Below, piece by piece: positions 17,924 to 25,904 of a stretch of DNA of 64,000 bases. The stretch comes from Deltaproteobacteria bacterium (GTDB taxonomy: Bacteria; Desulfobacterota; Desulfobacteria; Desulfobacterales; SURF-15): assembly GCA_019309565.1 (NCBI GenBank), contig JAFDFZ010000003.1, forward strand, positions 24,303 to 88,302. Direction: 5' to 3'. The notes beneath the pieces were generated by a model that made no database searches, was not told the origin of the DNA, and saw only the letters and a list, made by a program, of their open reading frames with translations. A program made the position numbers and the translations under genes. The stretch's first letter is position 1. The number at the start of each line of letters is the position of its first letter.

Positions 17924-18720
17924 TTCTTCACCTTTCCGTTTTGTTCTTCTTTTTTGATTAAATCAGCCCCCAGACCCACACAGACATACACAGACTTATT
18001 ACCGATGATATCTCCGTGCACGTATGTTGGCCTCTGGCAGCAAAAAAGGAATTTACTATACTAAAAAATCAGTTACAGCATCGGTTCAAGCGGTCTTAAA
18101 ATGACTCAACCCTTCAAGGAAGTAGTTGAAAAGGACAGGTAGAAAATCGCTTTGCCGGAACCGATAAAGCTTAAAGCGTCTTTCTGTAAATGGCGGATGC
18201 GGTCGGTGGCGTCTGGGCCAGCATGCAGCCTGAATGAGCCGGCCGCACCCGCCCGGTACAGACGCACCTGATGGAGGGAATAATAATCCTATAAAGAGAT
18301 GAGTATCTTTTGGATTTGTGTTTCATGCGGAAATCACCACAGTTATTTTTAATATAGTATATAAAAAACAGGCTAAAAATTGTCAACCGAATTGTTTTAA
18401 AAAGAAAAGCCAGAAAAAATCACTCAGCCCTTTAGCTGCCAGGTTTCCATTATTGTTTAATACAACTACAGGGGGTAGACAGGACCGTTCGGCTAAAGAT
18501 GCTTTGCTGCATAAATTTTACGCGTCTGTCTGCGCTATGCCTGGTTACAACGTATCCAATTTGTTGAACCATGCCTTCGAAAACCTCTTGTTTTTCGGGT
18601 ACGAACCCTGTGATTCCAGCCAATTAAACAATAAACCGTTAGGGTTGTAAACCTGGTACGATCATTGCTAATACTCTGTGGTACAGATGAATATAAACGA
18701 AACTTCATGGAGGTGTCAAA
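17924..18720. other. 797-base intergenic region with a GC-rich structured stretch
   Basis: Lies between divergent cysK and the PepSY-like gene. Most is AT-rich and featureless to the eye. At about 18190-18266 there is a GC-rich block in which GCGTCTG (about 18208) can pair with CAGACGC (about 18259), enclosing further G/C-rich sequence. No known riboswitch signature was recognised. A minus-strand frame through this block is open but lacks a ribosome site. Confidence 0.4.
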
Positions 18721-19089
18721 ATGAAAAGACTGGCTAAGATCATTTTTTCAGGGCTTCTATTATCCACCTTGATCGTATTCGGTGCCACGTTTTTCACTGG
18801 GTTAGATACGGCAAGAGCCTGTGGTTGGGGCGGCAGTGGCGGCCAGGGATATGTTCCTCAACGCCGGGACGGTTCCGGGGACTGGTTTGCATCCAAGCCT
18901 TCTTTAACGAAAGAGCAGGCTTTAAATATCGTGACAAACCATGTAAAAAAGTTAAATCCCGATCTAAAGGTTGGGCGCATAAATGATGCCGGCAGTTTTT
19001 TTGAAGCTGAAATTCTTTCTGAAGACAACGAGGTGGTGCAACTCATTGGAGTGGATAAGGCATCCGGTCGCTTGATGATAATCAATTAG
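18721..19089 (+). CDS. Secreted PepSY-like protein
   Basis: 122 residues with ATGGAGGTGTCAAA before the ATG. A signal peptide (KRLAKIIFSGLLLSTLIVFG) ends near ARACG. A Gly-rich linker follows, then a PepSY-like fold: SLTKEQALNIVTNHVKKLNP, a beta-hairpin, and VQLIGVDKASGRLMIIN. Such proteins are exported, bind ligands or inhibit proteases, and are often found with copper and haem redox genes. It is 144 bases upstream of the CuA-protein gene and probably begins that gene block. Confidence 0.7.
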   Translation: MKRLAKIIFSGLLLSTLIVFGATFFTGLDTARACGWGGSGGQGYVPQRRDGSGDWFASKPSLTKEQALNIVTNHVKKLNPDLKVGRINDAGSFFEAEILSEDNEVVQLIGVDKASGRLMIIN

Positions 19090-19233
19090 ATGGGGATTTT
19101 TACTGCCCGCAATCCGCTCTGCATGCAGCGCAGAGAGCCGGTGAAATATCCGTGCCTGTATGGGTGTGTCTTTGAACACAACACGGATTCCATTGGTTAT
19201 CAAACTGTTTAGAGGTCAAGACGAGGTCGAACA

Positions 19234-19704
19234 ATGCGATTGACTGACAAAACATTGGACAAGTATCTTTTTCTCCTGTTGATTTTAATCGTAGTGGGTT
19301 TACCTATCGGAATCGAATCATACGATCGATATGTGTGGCAGAAGAAAATTCCCGCCGAAGCTGCCGTATTCACCTTAACCGGTCATACACAGCGGGGCTG
19401 GTTGCTGGGAGAGGTTCAGGCGCACGATGTGCTTTCCTTTGGACAAATGAGGGGATCTGTTGAAAAACCGGTTATCGAAGTTTCCAAAGGTGATCTGGTT
19501 GTGCTTAAGCTTAAAAGCAGCGACGTGGTTCACGGTTTTAGCCTAAAGGATTGGGGGATCATCATCTCAGATGGTATCCAACCGGGCAAGGTCGTCACTG
19601 TCTCTTTCCGGGCGGATAAGGTGGGCAGCTTTACCTTTTCATGTAATGCAATCTGCGGCGACAACCACGAAAACATGAAAGGCACTCTGGTGGTCAAAGC
19701 CTGA
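19234..19704 (+). CDS. Membrane-anchored cupredoxin with CuA site (COX2-like)
   Basis: 156 residues. One N-terminal membrane anchor (YLFLLLILIVVGLPIGI) and a periplasmic cupredoxin domain. The ligand set of a binuclear CuA centre is complete: His100 in DVVHGF, then C137-x3-C141-x3-H145-x2-M148 in FSCNAICGDNHENM. This is the arrangement of cytochrome oxidase subunit II and NosZ. No subunit I gene is nearby, so it is probably an electron carrier for the following cytochrome and the CuA-ferredoxin membrane protein rather than part of an oxidase. It ends 10 bases before the cytochrome gene. Confidence 0.85.
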   Translation: MRLTDKTLDKYLFLLLILIVVGLPIGIESYDRYVWQKKIPAEAAVFTLTGHTQRGWLLGEVQAHDVLSFGQMRGSVEKPVIEVSKGDLVVLKLKSSDVVHGFSLKDWGIIISDGIQPGKVVTVSFRADKVGSFTFSCNAICGDNHENMKGTLVVKA

Positions 19705-19714
19705 TCCCACGCTC

Positions 19715-21415
19715 ATGATGGAAACACAGATGAAAGGAAAAAAACATATCTTTTTCGTTACCGCAGCTATGGCGCTGGTATTGATTGCAGGGGTTTCCTT
19801 AAGAGGCTTTGTAAGGGCACAAACCCTGTTGATGGAAAGAACCATTCGGGGTCGCGTCATATCAAGATACGGTCCGGTGGAAAATGCCAGGGTGCGGGTG
19901 GCCGGGGCCGATAAATATGCCCTGACCGACCGGCAGGGAAAATTTGAGCTTAAAACTGCGCATCTCCCGGGGTCACGGCTTAGGATCACCGCAGGCAAGG
20001 AAGGCTGGTTTAATAACGGGCAGGTCACCTCCTTAACCGGCGGTATGAATGATATCTTTCTAAACCCTGTATATTTGGACGACCGGCCCGACTATCGCTT
20101 CATATCACCGGTTACCTGTTCAAGATGTCATGTGAAGCTTACCCGGTATTGGGATCGCTCCAAGATGGCACATACCACATCAAACCCCAGGGTCCATGAT
20201 ATGTATTACGGTACCGACGCATTTAAACGCCCTGGAATCGGACCTGGCTATAAACTGGACAATCCGAATGATGACGGTAATTGCGCCGCATGCCATGCAC
20301 CTTCCAGATCCGCTTCAATTCCCTGGTCAACAGATCTGAATACGGTGCTGCGATCCCCTCGAACAGAGTGGGATGGGGTCAGTTGCGATTATTGCCATAA
20401 AGTAAGAAAAGTACTTAAGGATAAGACCTCCCCCGGCGGCTACAGGGCGTTGCTGGAAAGGCAGACAGCTAAAAGGGGCTCTGCTATTCTTGTTTTCGGA
20501 CCTTATGATGATGTGGTGGTACCGCCTATGGCCGCATCCTACAACCCTGTTTATGAACAGGGCCGGTACTGTGCTACATGTCATAGCCATCTGAAAAAAC
20601 TGCCGGACGGAAAGAGCTGGGATGCTCAAAGCGTATACACCTCCTCGGAATGGAAAGGATTTGGCTTAAAGGATAACAGCTATCTTCCCATCCAGACCAC
20701 CTACCAGGAATGGAAGCAATGGCAGGATCAGCTTTCCCCAGATGACGCCAATAATGGCAAAAAATGCCAGGACTGCCATATGAGCTGGCGCAAAGAGATG
20801 TTGCCTTATGATAATTATATTGTAGATGAACCGGCGCGCCATATGTGGGGAACAAAACGATCTCCCCAGAATATCCGTCCGCATCATTTTGATGGTGGCA
20901 CAGAAACTCAGCTAAAAACGGCGCTTTCAATGGAACTGGAGGGAAAGATCACAGACAACATCCTTAATATAGATGTATTCGTCACAAATACCAATGGCGG
21001 CCACTGGGTGCCGACCGGTGAGACGATGCGCAGCATAATGCTGCTGGTCGATGCGGTGGATTCCAATGGAACCCCCCTTAAAATGATAAAGGGTGCCCGA
21101 ATACCGGAATGGGCCGGAAAAGGGGATGTTAAAGCAGGCAATTATGCCGGGCTTCCCGGCACCGTATTTGCCAGGGTACTTAGAGATAACTCGGGCAACC
21201 TTCATGTGCCATTCTGGCGAGCAACTGCCATTGCATCTGACACCCGGATTCGTCCCAAAGAAACGGTTACCATTTCATTTCAATTTGCACTGGATGATCC
21301 GGAGGACGAACCCTCTGTTGAGGCAAAACTCATCTATCGTCCGGTCATCCGGCCGCTTGCACAGAAAAAAAACTGGATTGTTGAAGATATCATCATCACC
21401 AGCCGTGTCTGGTAG
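19715..21415 (+). CDS. Pentahaem cytochrome c with N-terminal carboxypeptidase-regulatory-like domain
   Basis: 566 residues. N-terminal export signal (FFVTAAMALVLIAGVSL), a small beta-sandwich (residues ~42-118: RTIRGRVISRYGPVENARVR, TDRQGKFEL) like carboxypeptidase regulatory domains, then five haem c motifs CXXCH at 135-139, 190-194, 224-228, 286-290 and 351-355. Spacing resembles cytochrome c554-like proteins. The last ~190 residues have no haem and look like a beta-rich domain (LNIDVFVTNTNGGHWVPTGE). No lipobox is evident. It sits between a CuA protein and a blue-copper protein, so it should act in periplasmic electron transfer; whether it is itself a reductase cannot be told. The start codon is uncertain. 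Confidence 0.85.
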   Translation: MMETQMKGKKHIFFVTAAMALVLIAGVSLRGFVRAQTLLMERTIRGRVISRYGPVENARVRVAGADKYALTDRQGKFELKTAHLPGSRLRITAGKEGWFNNGQVTSLTGGMNDIFLNPVYLDDRPDYRFISPVTCSRCHVKLTRYWDRSKMAHTTSNPRVHDMYYGTDAFKRPGIGPGYKLDNPNDDGNCAACHAPSRSASIPWSTDLNTVLRSPRTEWDGVSCDYCHKVRKVLKDKTSPGGYRALLERQTAKRGSAILVFGPYDDVVVPPMAASYNPVYEQGRYCATCHSHLKKLPDGKSWDAQSVYTSSEWKGFGLKDNSYLPIQTTYQEWKQWQDQLSPDDANNGKKCQDCHMSWRKEMLPYDNYIVDEPARHMWGTKRSPQNIRPHHFDGGTETQLKTALSMELEGKITDNILNIDVFVTNTNGGHWVPTGETMRSIMLLVDAVDSNGTPLKMIKGARIPEWAGKGDVKAGNYAGLPGTVFARVLRDNSGNLHVPFWRATAIASDTRIRPKETVTISFQFALDDPEDEPSVEAKLIYRPVIRPLAQKKNWIVEDIIITSRVW

Positions 21416-21430
21416 AAAACAGGAGGAAAA

Positions 21431-22099
21431 ATGATCAGGAATGTTGGCATCAAGCCGTTTGTTATGGCTATGTTATTGACGTTTTTACCGGCTCTTGCAA
21501 CAGCCGGGAAGATATCCGGAACCGTGAAAGTCCGGGGGTTACGCACCCCTGAGAACATTCTCGTATATGTGAGCTCAGCACCGAAGGTCTCTGTTGAGCT
21601 TTCGTCCTATGAGTTTGTGATGGATCAACGAAACCTCACCTTCATTCCGTACATCCTGCCGATTGTCGTGGGCTCTTCGGTTCGGTTTCCCAACAATGAT
21701 AAGGTGGATCACAATGTATTCTCACTTTCCCGGACCAAAAAGTTCAACCTGGGCAGTTACAAGCCAGGTGAGAGCAAAACCGTTATATTTGACAGGCCGG
21801 GAATTGTGGAGGTGCGTTGCGATGTGCATGCGGAAATGCTGGCCTACATTCTGGTATTGAAAAATCCCTACTTCGCTATCACAGATAAGAAGGGACGATT
21901 TGAAATCCCGGATACCCGATATTTAGAGCGATTAGGCATTACGGGGGTAAAAGATCTGCCATCGGGGAAATATCTGGTCAAGACCTGGCATCAAAAGTTG
22001 AAAACAGGCAAACAACGGGTGGTGGTCCCGGAAAACGGTGTAGTTTCGGTTAAATTCGCTCTTAGCCGTGGCACTGCCGGCGTTCTATACAAAAGATAA
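21431..22099 (+). CDS. Exported blue-copper (plastocyanin-like) protein
   Basis: 222 residues, ribosome site AGGAGGAAAA. Signal peptide to about residue 25 (LLTFLPALATAG). Cupredoxin ligands of a type 1 copper site: His94 in VDHNVFS, then C130-x2-H133-x2-M136 in VEVRCDVHAEM. The C-terminal segment (FAITDKKGRFEIPD, YLVKTWHQKL) resembles carboxypeptidase-regulatory-like folds seen in methylamine-utilisation-type plastocyanins. It lies 15 bases after the cytochrome gene and is a candidate electron carrier for it. Confidence 0.8.
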   Translation: MIRNVGIKPFVMAMLLTFLPALATAGKISGTVKVRGLRTPENILVYVSSAPKVSVELSSYEFVMDQRNLTFIPYILPIVVGSSVRFPNNDKVDHNVFSLSRTKKFNLGSYKPGESKTVIFDRPGIVEVRCDVHAEMLAYILVLKNPYFAITDKKGRFEIPDTRYLERLGITGVKDLPSGKYLVKTWHQKLKTGKQRVVVPENGVVSVKFALSRGTAGVLYKR

Positions 22100-22106
22100 T
22101 TGGAAC

Positions 22107-22793
22107 ATGAAAAAATCCCTGAGTTTTCTCCTAACAAGTCACAATGTGCTCAGACAGTGTGCGACTGCACTGCTGATGACTCATTGCGCGATTTTGAAAA
22201 CCCTGCGAGGAAAACTCCCTTACTCCTCGATTACTTGGATCTTGGTGATAGTACTGGTGATTTCGGCTTCTTCCATCAATATCTCCACCGCCGGGTCATA
22301 TCGCATATTAAAAACCGGGGGGGAAGATACCGATCGTCTGTTCAAAGATATGGGTATATTGAAAATCCCTAGCATACAACCTCCCTTTGATGTCAAGCTG
22401 AAGGATTTGAACGGCGATACCATCAGTCTTTCCGATTTCAGGGGTAAAATTTTGTTTCTTAATTTTTGGGCAACATGGTGCCCTCCCTGCCGCTATGAGA
22501 TGCCTTCAATGGAAAAACTGTACAAAAAGCTGAAAAACAAATCCTTTGCCATGGTGGGCATCGATCTACAGGAACCGGCATCACTGGTTAGAGCTTTTGT
22601 CAAAAATTTCGAACTCACCTTTCCGATCCTTTTGGATTCAAGCGGAGATGTGGGACGTCTGTTCGGCATCCGGTCCATTCCCACAACGTTCATCCTGGAT
22701 AAGGAAGGCGGCATTATCGGCCAGGCACTGGGACCCAGGGATTGGGACAGCGACAAATCAATCGCCTTTTTTGAGCACCTGATCGCCCGGTGA
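22107..22793 (+). CDS. TlpA/ResA-like membrane-anchored thioredoxin
   Basis: Start set at the ATG at 22107 (MKKSLSFLL), just after the previous stop; a longer reading from 22068 would overlap the blue-copper gene. The ribosome site is weak. After a membrane segment (ITWILVIVLVISASSI) comes an AhpC/TSA-type thioredoxin fold with the active site WATWCPPCRYEMPS and cis-Pro IPTTFILDKEG. Such proteins reduce apocytochrome or CuA cysteines in the periplasm, which fits its position between cytochrome, blue-copper and CuA genes. The ~60-residue N-terminal region before the anchor is unusual. Confidence 0.85.
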   Translation: MKKSLSFLLTSHNVLRQCATALLMTHCAILKTLRGKLPYSSITWILVIVLVISASSINISTAGSYRILKTGGEDTDRLFKDMGILKIPSIQPPFDVKLKDLNGDTISLSDFRGKILFLNFWATWCPPCRYEMPSMEKLYKKLKNKSFAMVGIDLQEPASLVRAFVKNFELTFPILLDSSGDVGRLFGIRSIPTTFILDKEGGIIGQALGPRDWDSDKSIAFFEHLIAR

Positions 22794-22849
22794 GCAAGAA
22801 AATAAATAAAACCTAAAACTGGCTGCCCGATCACCAAAGGCTTGGTATC

Positions 22850-24781
22850 ATGAGCAATAGCCGAAAATATAAGATGATCATTGGGGCGCTGCTGGCAGTG
22901 GCGATTGCGGTGCCGGTAATTATCCGTTTGCTGCCGTTGCCGACCCGCACCCATACCATTTCTCTTGAAGCCCGCAAATACGGATACTCTCCATCCAGAA
23001 TTTTCGTAAACAAGGGAGATACGGTTGTTCTCAAGCCAACCTCACTTGATGTAACCCACGGATTTGTCTTAGACGGCTATCCCTTGGAATTTATCATAAA
23101 ACAGCAGGGGGTTGCCTATCTAAAGTATTCCTGGGAAGATGAAGATGGGAAGCTTAACACCGACTGGGACAGGGTTTCTGAAATAGAATTTGTGGCGGAC
23201 AAATCAGGCAAGTTTACTTTTCGATGCACACAGACCTGCGGCAATCTGCATCCATTCATGACAGGAGAATTGATCGTAAGCCCGAACACCCCGTATCATC
23301 TTATGGTTTCCTTATCTCTGTGGGTTGTAATCAGTGGGTTGTTGATGTTTCGCTCCGGTATGTGGCTCGGAGTGGACAACACAAATACCGTCAATCTCCT
23401 GGATCGCATGCCCTGGCTTGGCCGAATAATAAAACTCCGCGGCTTTCAATTCTTCGTGATATTGCCAGGGTTTATCATTTTCTATCTTTTTATCCTCAGC
23501 GCTTTCTGGGGAAGCCCTGTAGGTAATCGCAACATAGCCATTATCTTTGTATGGATCTTATGGTGGTTTGCACTAAAGGCGATTGTGGTTCCTCTGGGAG
23601 GAAGACTCTGGTGCATGGTGTGCCCCCTGCCGGCACCGGGGGAGTGGCTGAGCAGAAAGAGCCTGACAGCGGTTCGATATGTTGAAAGACCATTTAAGGC
23701 GCTTCATCACCGCTTCCTGGGTCTTCAAAAGGACTGGCCCCAAAGACTTAAGAACATCTGGCTGCAGAACATTCTTTTTATGATCCTGATCTCCTTTGGG
23801 ATCATTTTAATAACCCGCCCTGTTGCAACAGCGATCCTGTTTCTTGCCATCTTATTGCTGACAATGATGCTTGCCTTAATTTTCCGCCGCAGAGTTTTTT
23901 GCCTGTATATGTGCCCGGTGGGCGGATTTTTGGGTACCTACTCTATGGCTTCTGTAACCGCCATTCGCGCAGTCAATCCTGACATATGCAGAAAACACAG
24001 GAAAAAATGCTGTTATCAGGGAAGCCCCAACGGCTGGGCCTGCCCGTGGGATCAATACATCGGAAACATGAACCGCAATAACTATTGCGGGTTTTGCATG
24101 GAGTGTTTCAAAAGCTGCCCTGAAAATAACATCGGTCTTTTTATTCGCCCCTTTGGATCAGATCGACATCTTAAGGGTTATGACGAGATGTTTAACGTTG
24201 TAATAATGCTGGTAGTAGCCATTGCGTTCAGCATCACCATGCTGGGCCCGTGGGGTTTTATCAAGGATGCGGCCAACATTACCGAAAGCAGAAGAATCAT
24301 TGATTATTTGATTTATCTCACCGTTCTTTGGGGTACTGCTCTTGTGGTATTTCCCGGACTGTTTGCCTTGATCGGCAGGCTATCCAACCGTCTTGCCGGC
24401 AATCCTGTTGATAGCAAGAAGATGATCCTGAGGCTTTCCTATATTCTGTTACCCATTGGAATTTTCTCCTGGATTGCTTTTAGCCTTCCATCTTTATTGG
24501 TCAACTATAACTATATCCTCTCTGTACTGTCTGATCCTCTGGGTTTGGGATGGGATATTTTCGGCACAGCCGAATATCCTTTTGATCCCTTCTATCCGCA
24601 ATGGATTCCGCTAATCCAGGGAACCCTGTTGCTGCTGGGCTTGTATTTCGGCCTTAATAGGGGGTTTCGCGGGCTTAACACCATCGTGCAAGATCCTGCG
24701 GGAAGAAGCCGGGCCATGATACTGCCTTCGTTTTTTGCCCTGGCGGTAATCAACGTCTTGATGAAACTCTATATGGGATAG
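22850..24781 (+). CDS. CuA cupredoxin fused to NosR/NapH-like polytopic 4Fe-4S membrane protein
   Basis: 643 residues. An N-terminal anchor (residues 9-29) leads into a periplasmic cupredoxin with a full CuA ligand set: H70 in DVTHGF, then C126-x3-C130-x3-H134-x2-M137 in RCTQTCGNLHPFM. The rest is a membrane protein with about ten hydrophobic segments and the NosR/NapH/CcoG-type Cys motifs LWCMVCPLPAPGEW and FCLYMCPVGGFLG. A cytoplasmic 4Fe-4S part follows (NNYCGFCMECFKSCPENN) with additional CC and ACPW cysteines. In NosR/NapH these relay electrons between quinol or cytoplasmic donors and periplasmic reductases. Here the acceptor would be the fused CuA, then the copper proteins and cytochrome upstream. 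I know no named family with this exact order. Confidence 0.85.
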   Translation: MSNSRKYKMIIGALLAVAIAVPVIIRLLPLPTRTHTISLEARKYGYSPSRIFVNKGDTVVLKPTSLDVTHGFVLDGYPLEFIIKQQGVAYLKYSWEDEDGKLNTDWDRVSEIEFVADKSGKFTFRCTQTCGNLHPFMTGELIVSPNTPYHLMVSLSLWVVISGLLMFRSGMWLGVDNTNTVNLLDRMPWLGRIIKLRGFQFFVILPGFIIFYLFILSAFWGSPVGNRNIAIIFVWILWWFALKAIVVPLGGRLWCMVCPLPAPGEWLSRKSLTAVRYVERPFKALHHRFLGLQKDWPQRLKNIWLQNILFMILISFGIILITRPVATAILFLAILLLTMMLALIFRRRVFCLYMCPVGGFLGTYSMASVTAIRAVNPDICRKHRKKCCYQGSPNGWACPWDQYIGNMNRNNYCGFCMECFKSCPENNIGLFIRPFGSDRHLKGYDEMFNVVIMLVVAIAFSITMLGPWGFIKDAANITESRRIIDYLIYLTVLWGTALVVFPGLFALIGRLSNRLAGNPVDSKKMILRLSYILLPIGIFSWIAFSLPSLLVNYNYILSVLSDPLGLGWDIFGTAEYPFDPFYPQWIPLIQGTLLLLGLYFGLNRGFRGLNTIVQDPAGRSRAMILPSFFALAVINVLMKLYMG

Positions 24782-25030
24782 CAGGTGCATAAAGACAGAT
24801 GGATAATTTTTTTGCACTTTCCACTGATTACCCCCCAAGAAACTGTATACAAAATACCCCCAGTTAGTGATGCGAACCCATAGGTTTCGTGATTAAATAA
24901 CATCCTTGATATCAAATCTCCTGCAATACAAATAAGTTAAAGCAATGCTGGATAAATTGGCATCTTCTTTGCACTACCACCCTGTAGCATTATTCAAGAA
25001 CATTTCGCTTTTCATGTTGAGGATCTGGCA

Positions 25031-25270
25031 ATGCAAAAAACCGATATTTCCAACGATGTGTTTATCGATCCGGTTTGCTGGATGAAGGTACCCTCGGGCG
25101 AAACCAGTGTCAAATCGATGTACCTGATGCGGACTTATTATTTCTGCTCTGAAGACTGCCGCAAAGCATTTGAACTTAATCCGGAAAGTTACCTGAAGCT
25201 GACTTCTCCCTGGTGCAAGGAATGGTGGAAGCTTTATTTGAAACGATTAATGAAAGCCCCCGGCGGATAG
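25031..25270 (+). CDS. YHS-domain metal-handling protein
   Basis: 79 residues. The YHS motif is clear: DPVCWMKV at residues 12-19 and YYFCSEDCRKAFELNPESYL. These Cys positions bind metals, and YHS domains occur in copper ATPases and metal chaperones. An upstream ribosome site is only moderate (TTGAGGATCTGGCA). It follows the CuA-NosR fusion gene by 249 bases that show nothing recognisable. Its place fits copper supply to the redox block. Confidence 0.8.
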   Translation: MQKTDISNDVFIDPVCWMKVPSGETSVKSMYLMRTYYFCSEDCRKAFELNPESYLKLTSPWCKEWWKLYLKRLMKAPGG

Positions 25271-25343
25271 CCGGAAAGCACAGTGTCTTCGTATCGTCAG
25301 GGAAATCGAGAAAAAAGTATAACGGTTCTTTGAGAGTAAAGCT

Positions 25344-25742
25344 ATGTGTCATGCAATACTTTTTCTACCTGCTATCGCTTTACCTATTTTTTGGCTGTTG
25401 CCTTTTGAGACCGCATTTCCGTTATATCTTTCAATTGTGGGAATCTCGTTTATCATCTACTTTAAGATCTTTAAGGCCATGCGACAGCAAATAAGAACAG
25501 GGATTGAAGGTATGCTGGGAAAAAAGGCTCTTGTAATCGAAGACATAGATCCGGACGGCAAAATCCAGTATGCCACCGAAATTTGGTGTGCAACCACCAC
25601 GAACAATCGGTTAAATAAAGGTGAACAAGTAAAAATATGTGAAATTCAAGGGTTGATGGTTCTAGTGGAAGCAATACCTGCAGACGGCGAGATGATGGAA
25701 ATAGGAGTCAATGGAAGAAATCAAACTGAAGTCTTCGACTAA
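25344..25742 (+). CDS. Short NfeD-like membrane protein
   Basis: 132 residues: two hydrophobic segments (ILFLPAIALPIFWLLPFE, YLSIVGISFIIYFKIF) and a C-terminal OB-fold typical of NfeD (GIEGMLGKKALVIEDIDPDG, ATTTNNRLNKGEQVKICEIQ). Short NfeD proteins partner with membrane proteases or flotillin-like proteins. Its stop codon TAA is the first triplet of repeat R2, and the last codons (TEVFD) read sequence that is shared with repeat R3, so the native C-terminus may have been altered by the element. Confidence 0.75.
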   Translation: MCHAILFLPAIALPIFWLLPFETAFPLYLSIVGISFIIYFKIFKAMRQQIRTGIEGMLGKKALVIEDIDPDGKIQYATEIWCATTTNNRLNKGEQVKICEIQGLMVLVEAIPADGEMMEIGVNGRNQTEVFD

Positions 25743-25843
25743 ACCCCGTTGGTGAATAACAACTTTTGTCTGAAACCTGTAAGCTGGGTTTAATCGTGTG
25801 TTTGGGGTATTTTGCCATGTGTTTTATGCAACTACGGGGTAAA
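25741..25843 (-). repeat. ~103-bp interspersed repeat, copy R2
   Basis: Runs AAACCCCGTTGGTGAA to GCAACTACGGGGTAAA on the plus strand, the reverse complement of R1. Copy R3 at 56609-56711 matches over this length and over about 16 bases to the left (AACTGAAGTCTTCG) and 20 to the right (GGGTTTTTCTC). By eye R2 and R3 are roughly 80% identical. It lies between the NfeD-like and HtrA genes. Confidence 0.7.
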
Positions 25844-25904
25844 GACGGGGGTTTTTCTCCCGTTCCTCTGCAGCGACAACGACAACTTAAGAGAGGTTTT
25901 AAAA

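Noticed and set aside
18171..18386. Minus-strand open frames across the GC-rich block upstream of cysK
   Set aside because: No ribosome site, no recognisable motif, and the open frame is explained by high GC.
25812..25904. Longer N-terminus for the HtrA protein
   Set aside because: The extension reads through repeat R2 and gives no signal peptide, while the ATG at 25905 has a ribosome site and a clean leader.
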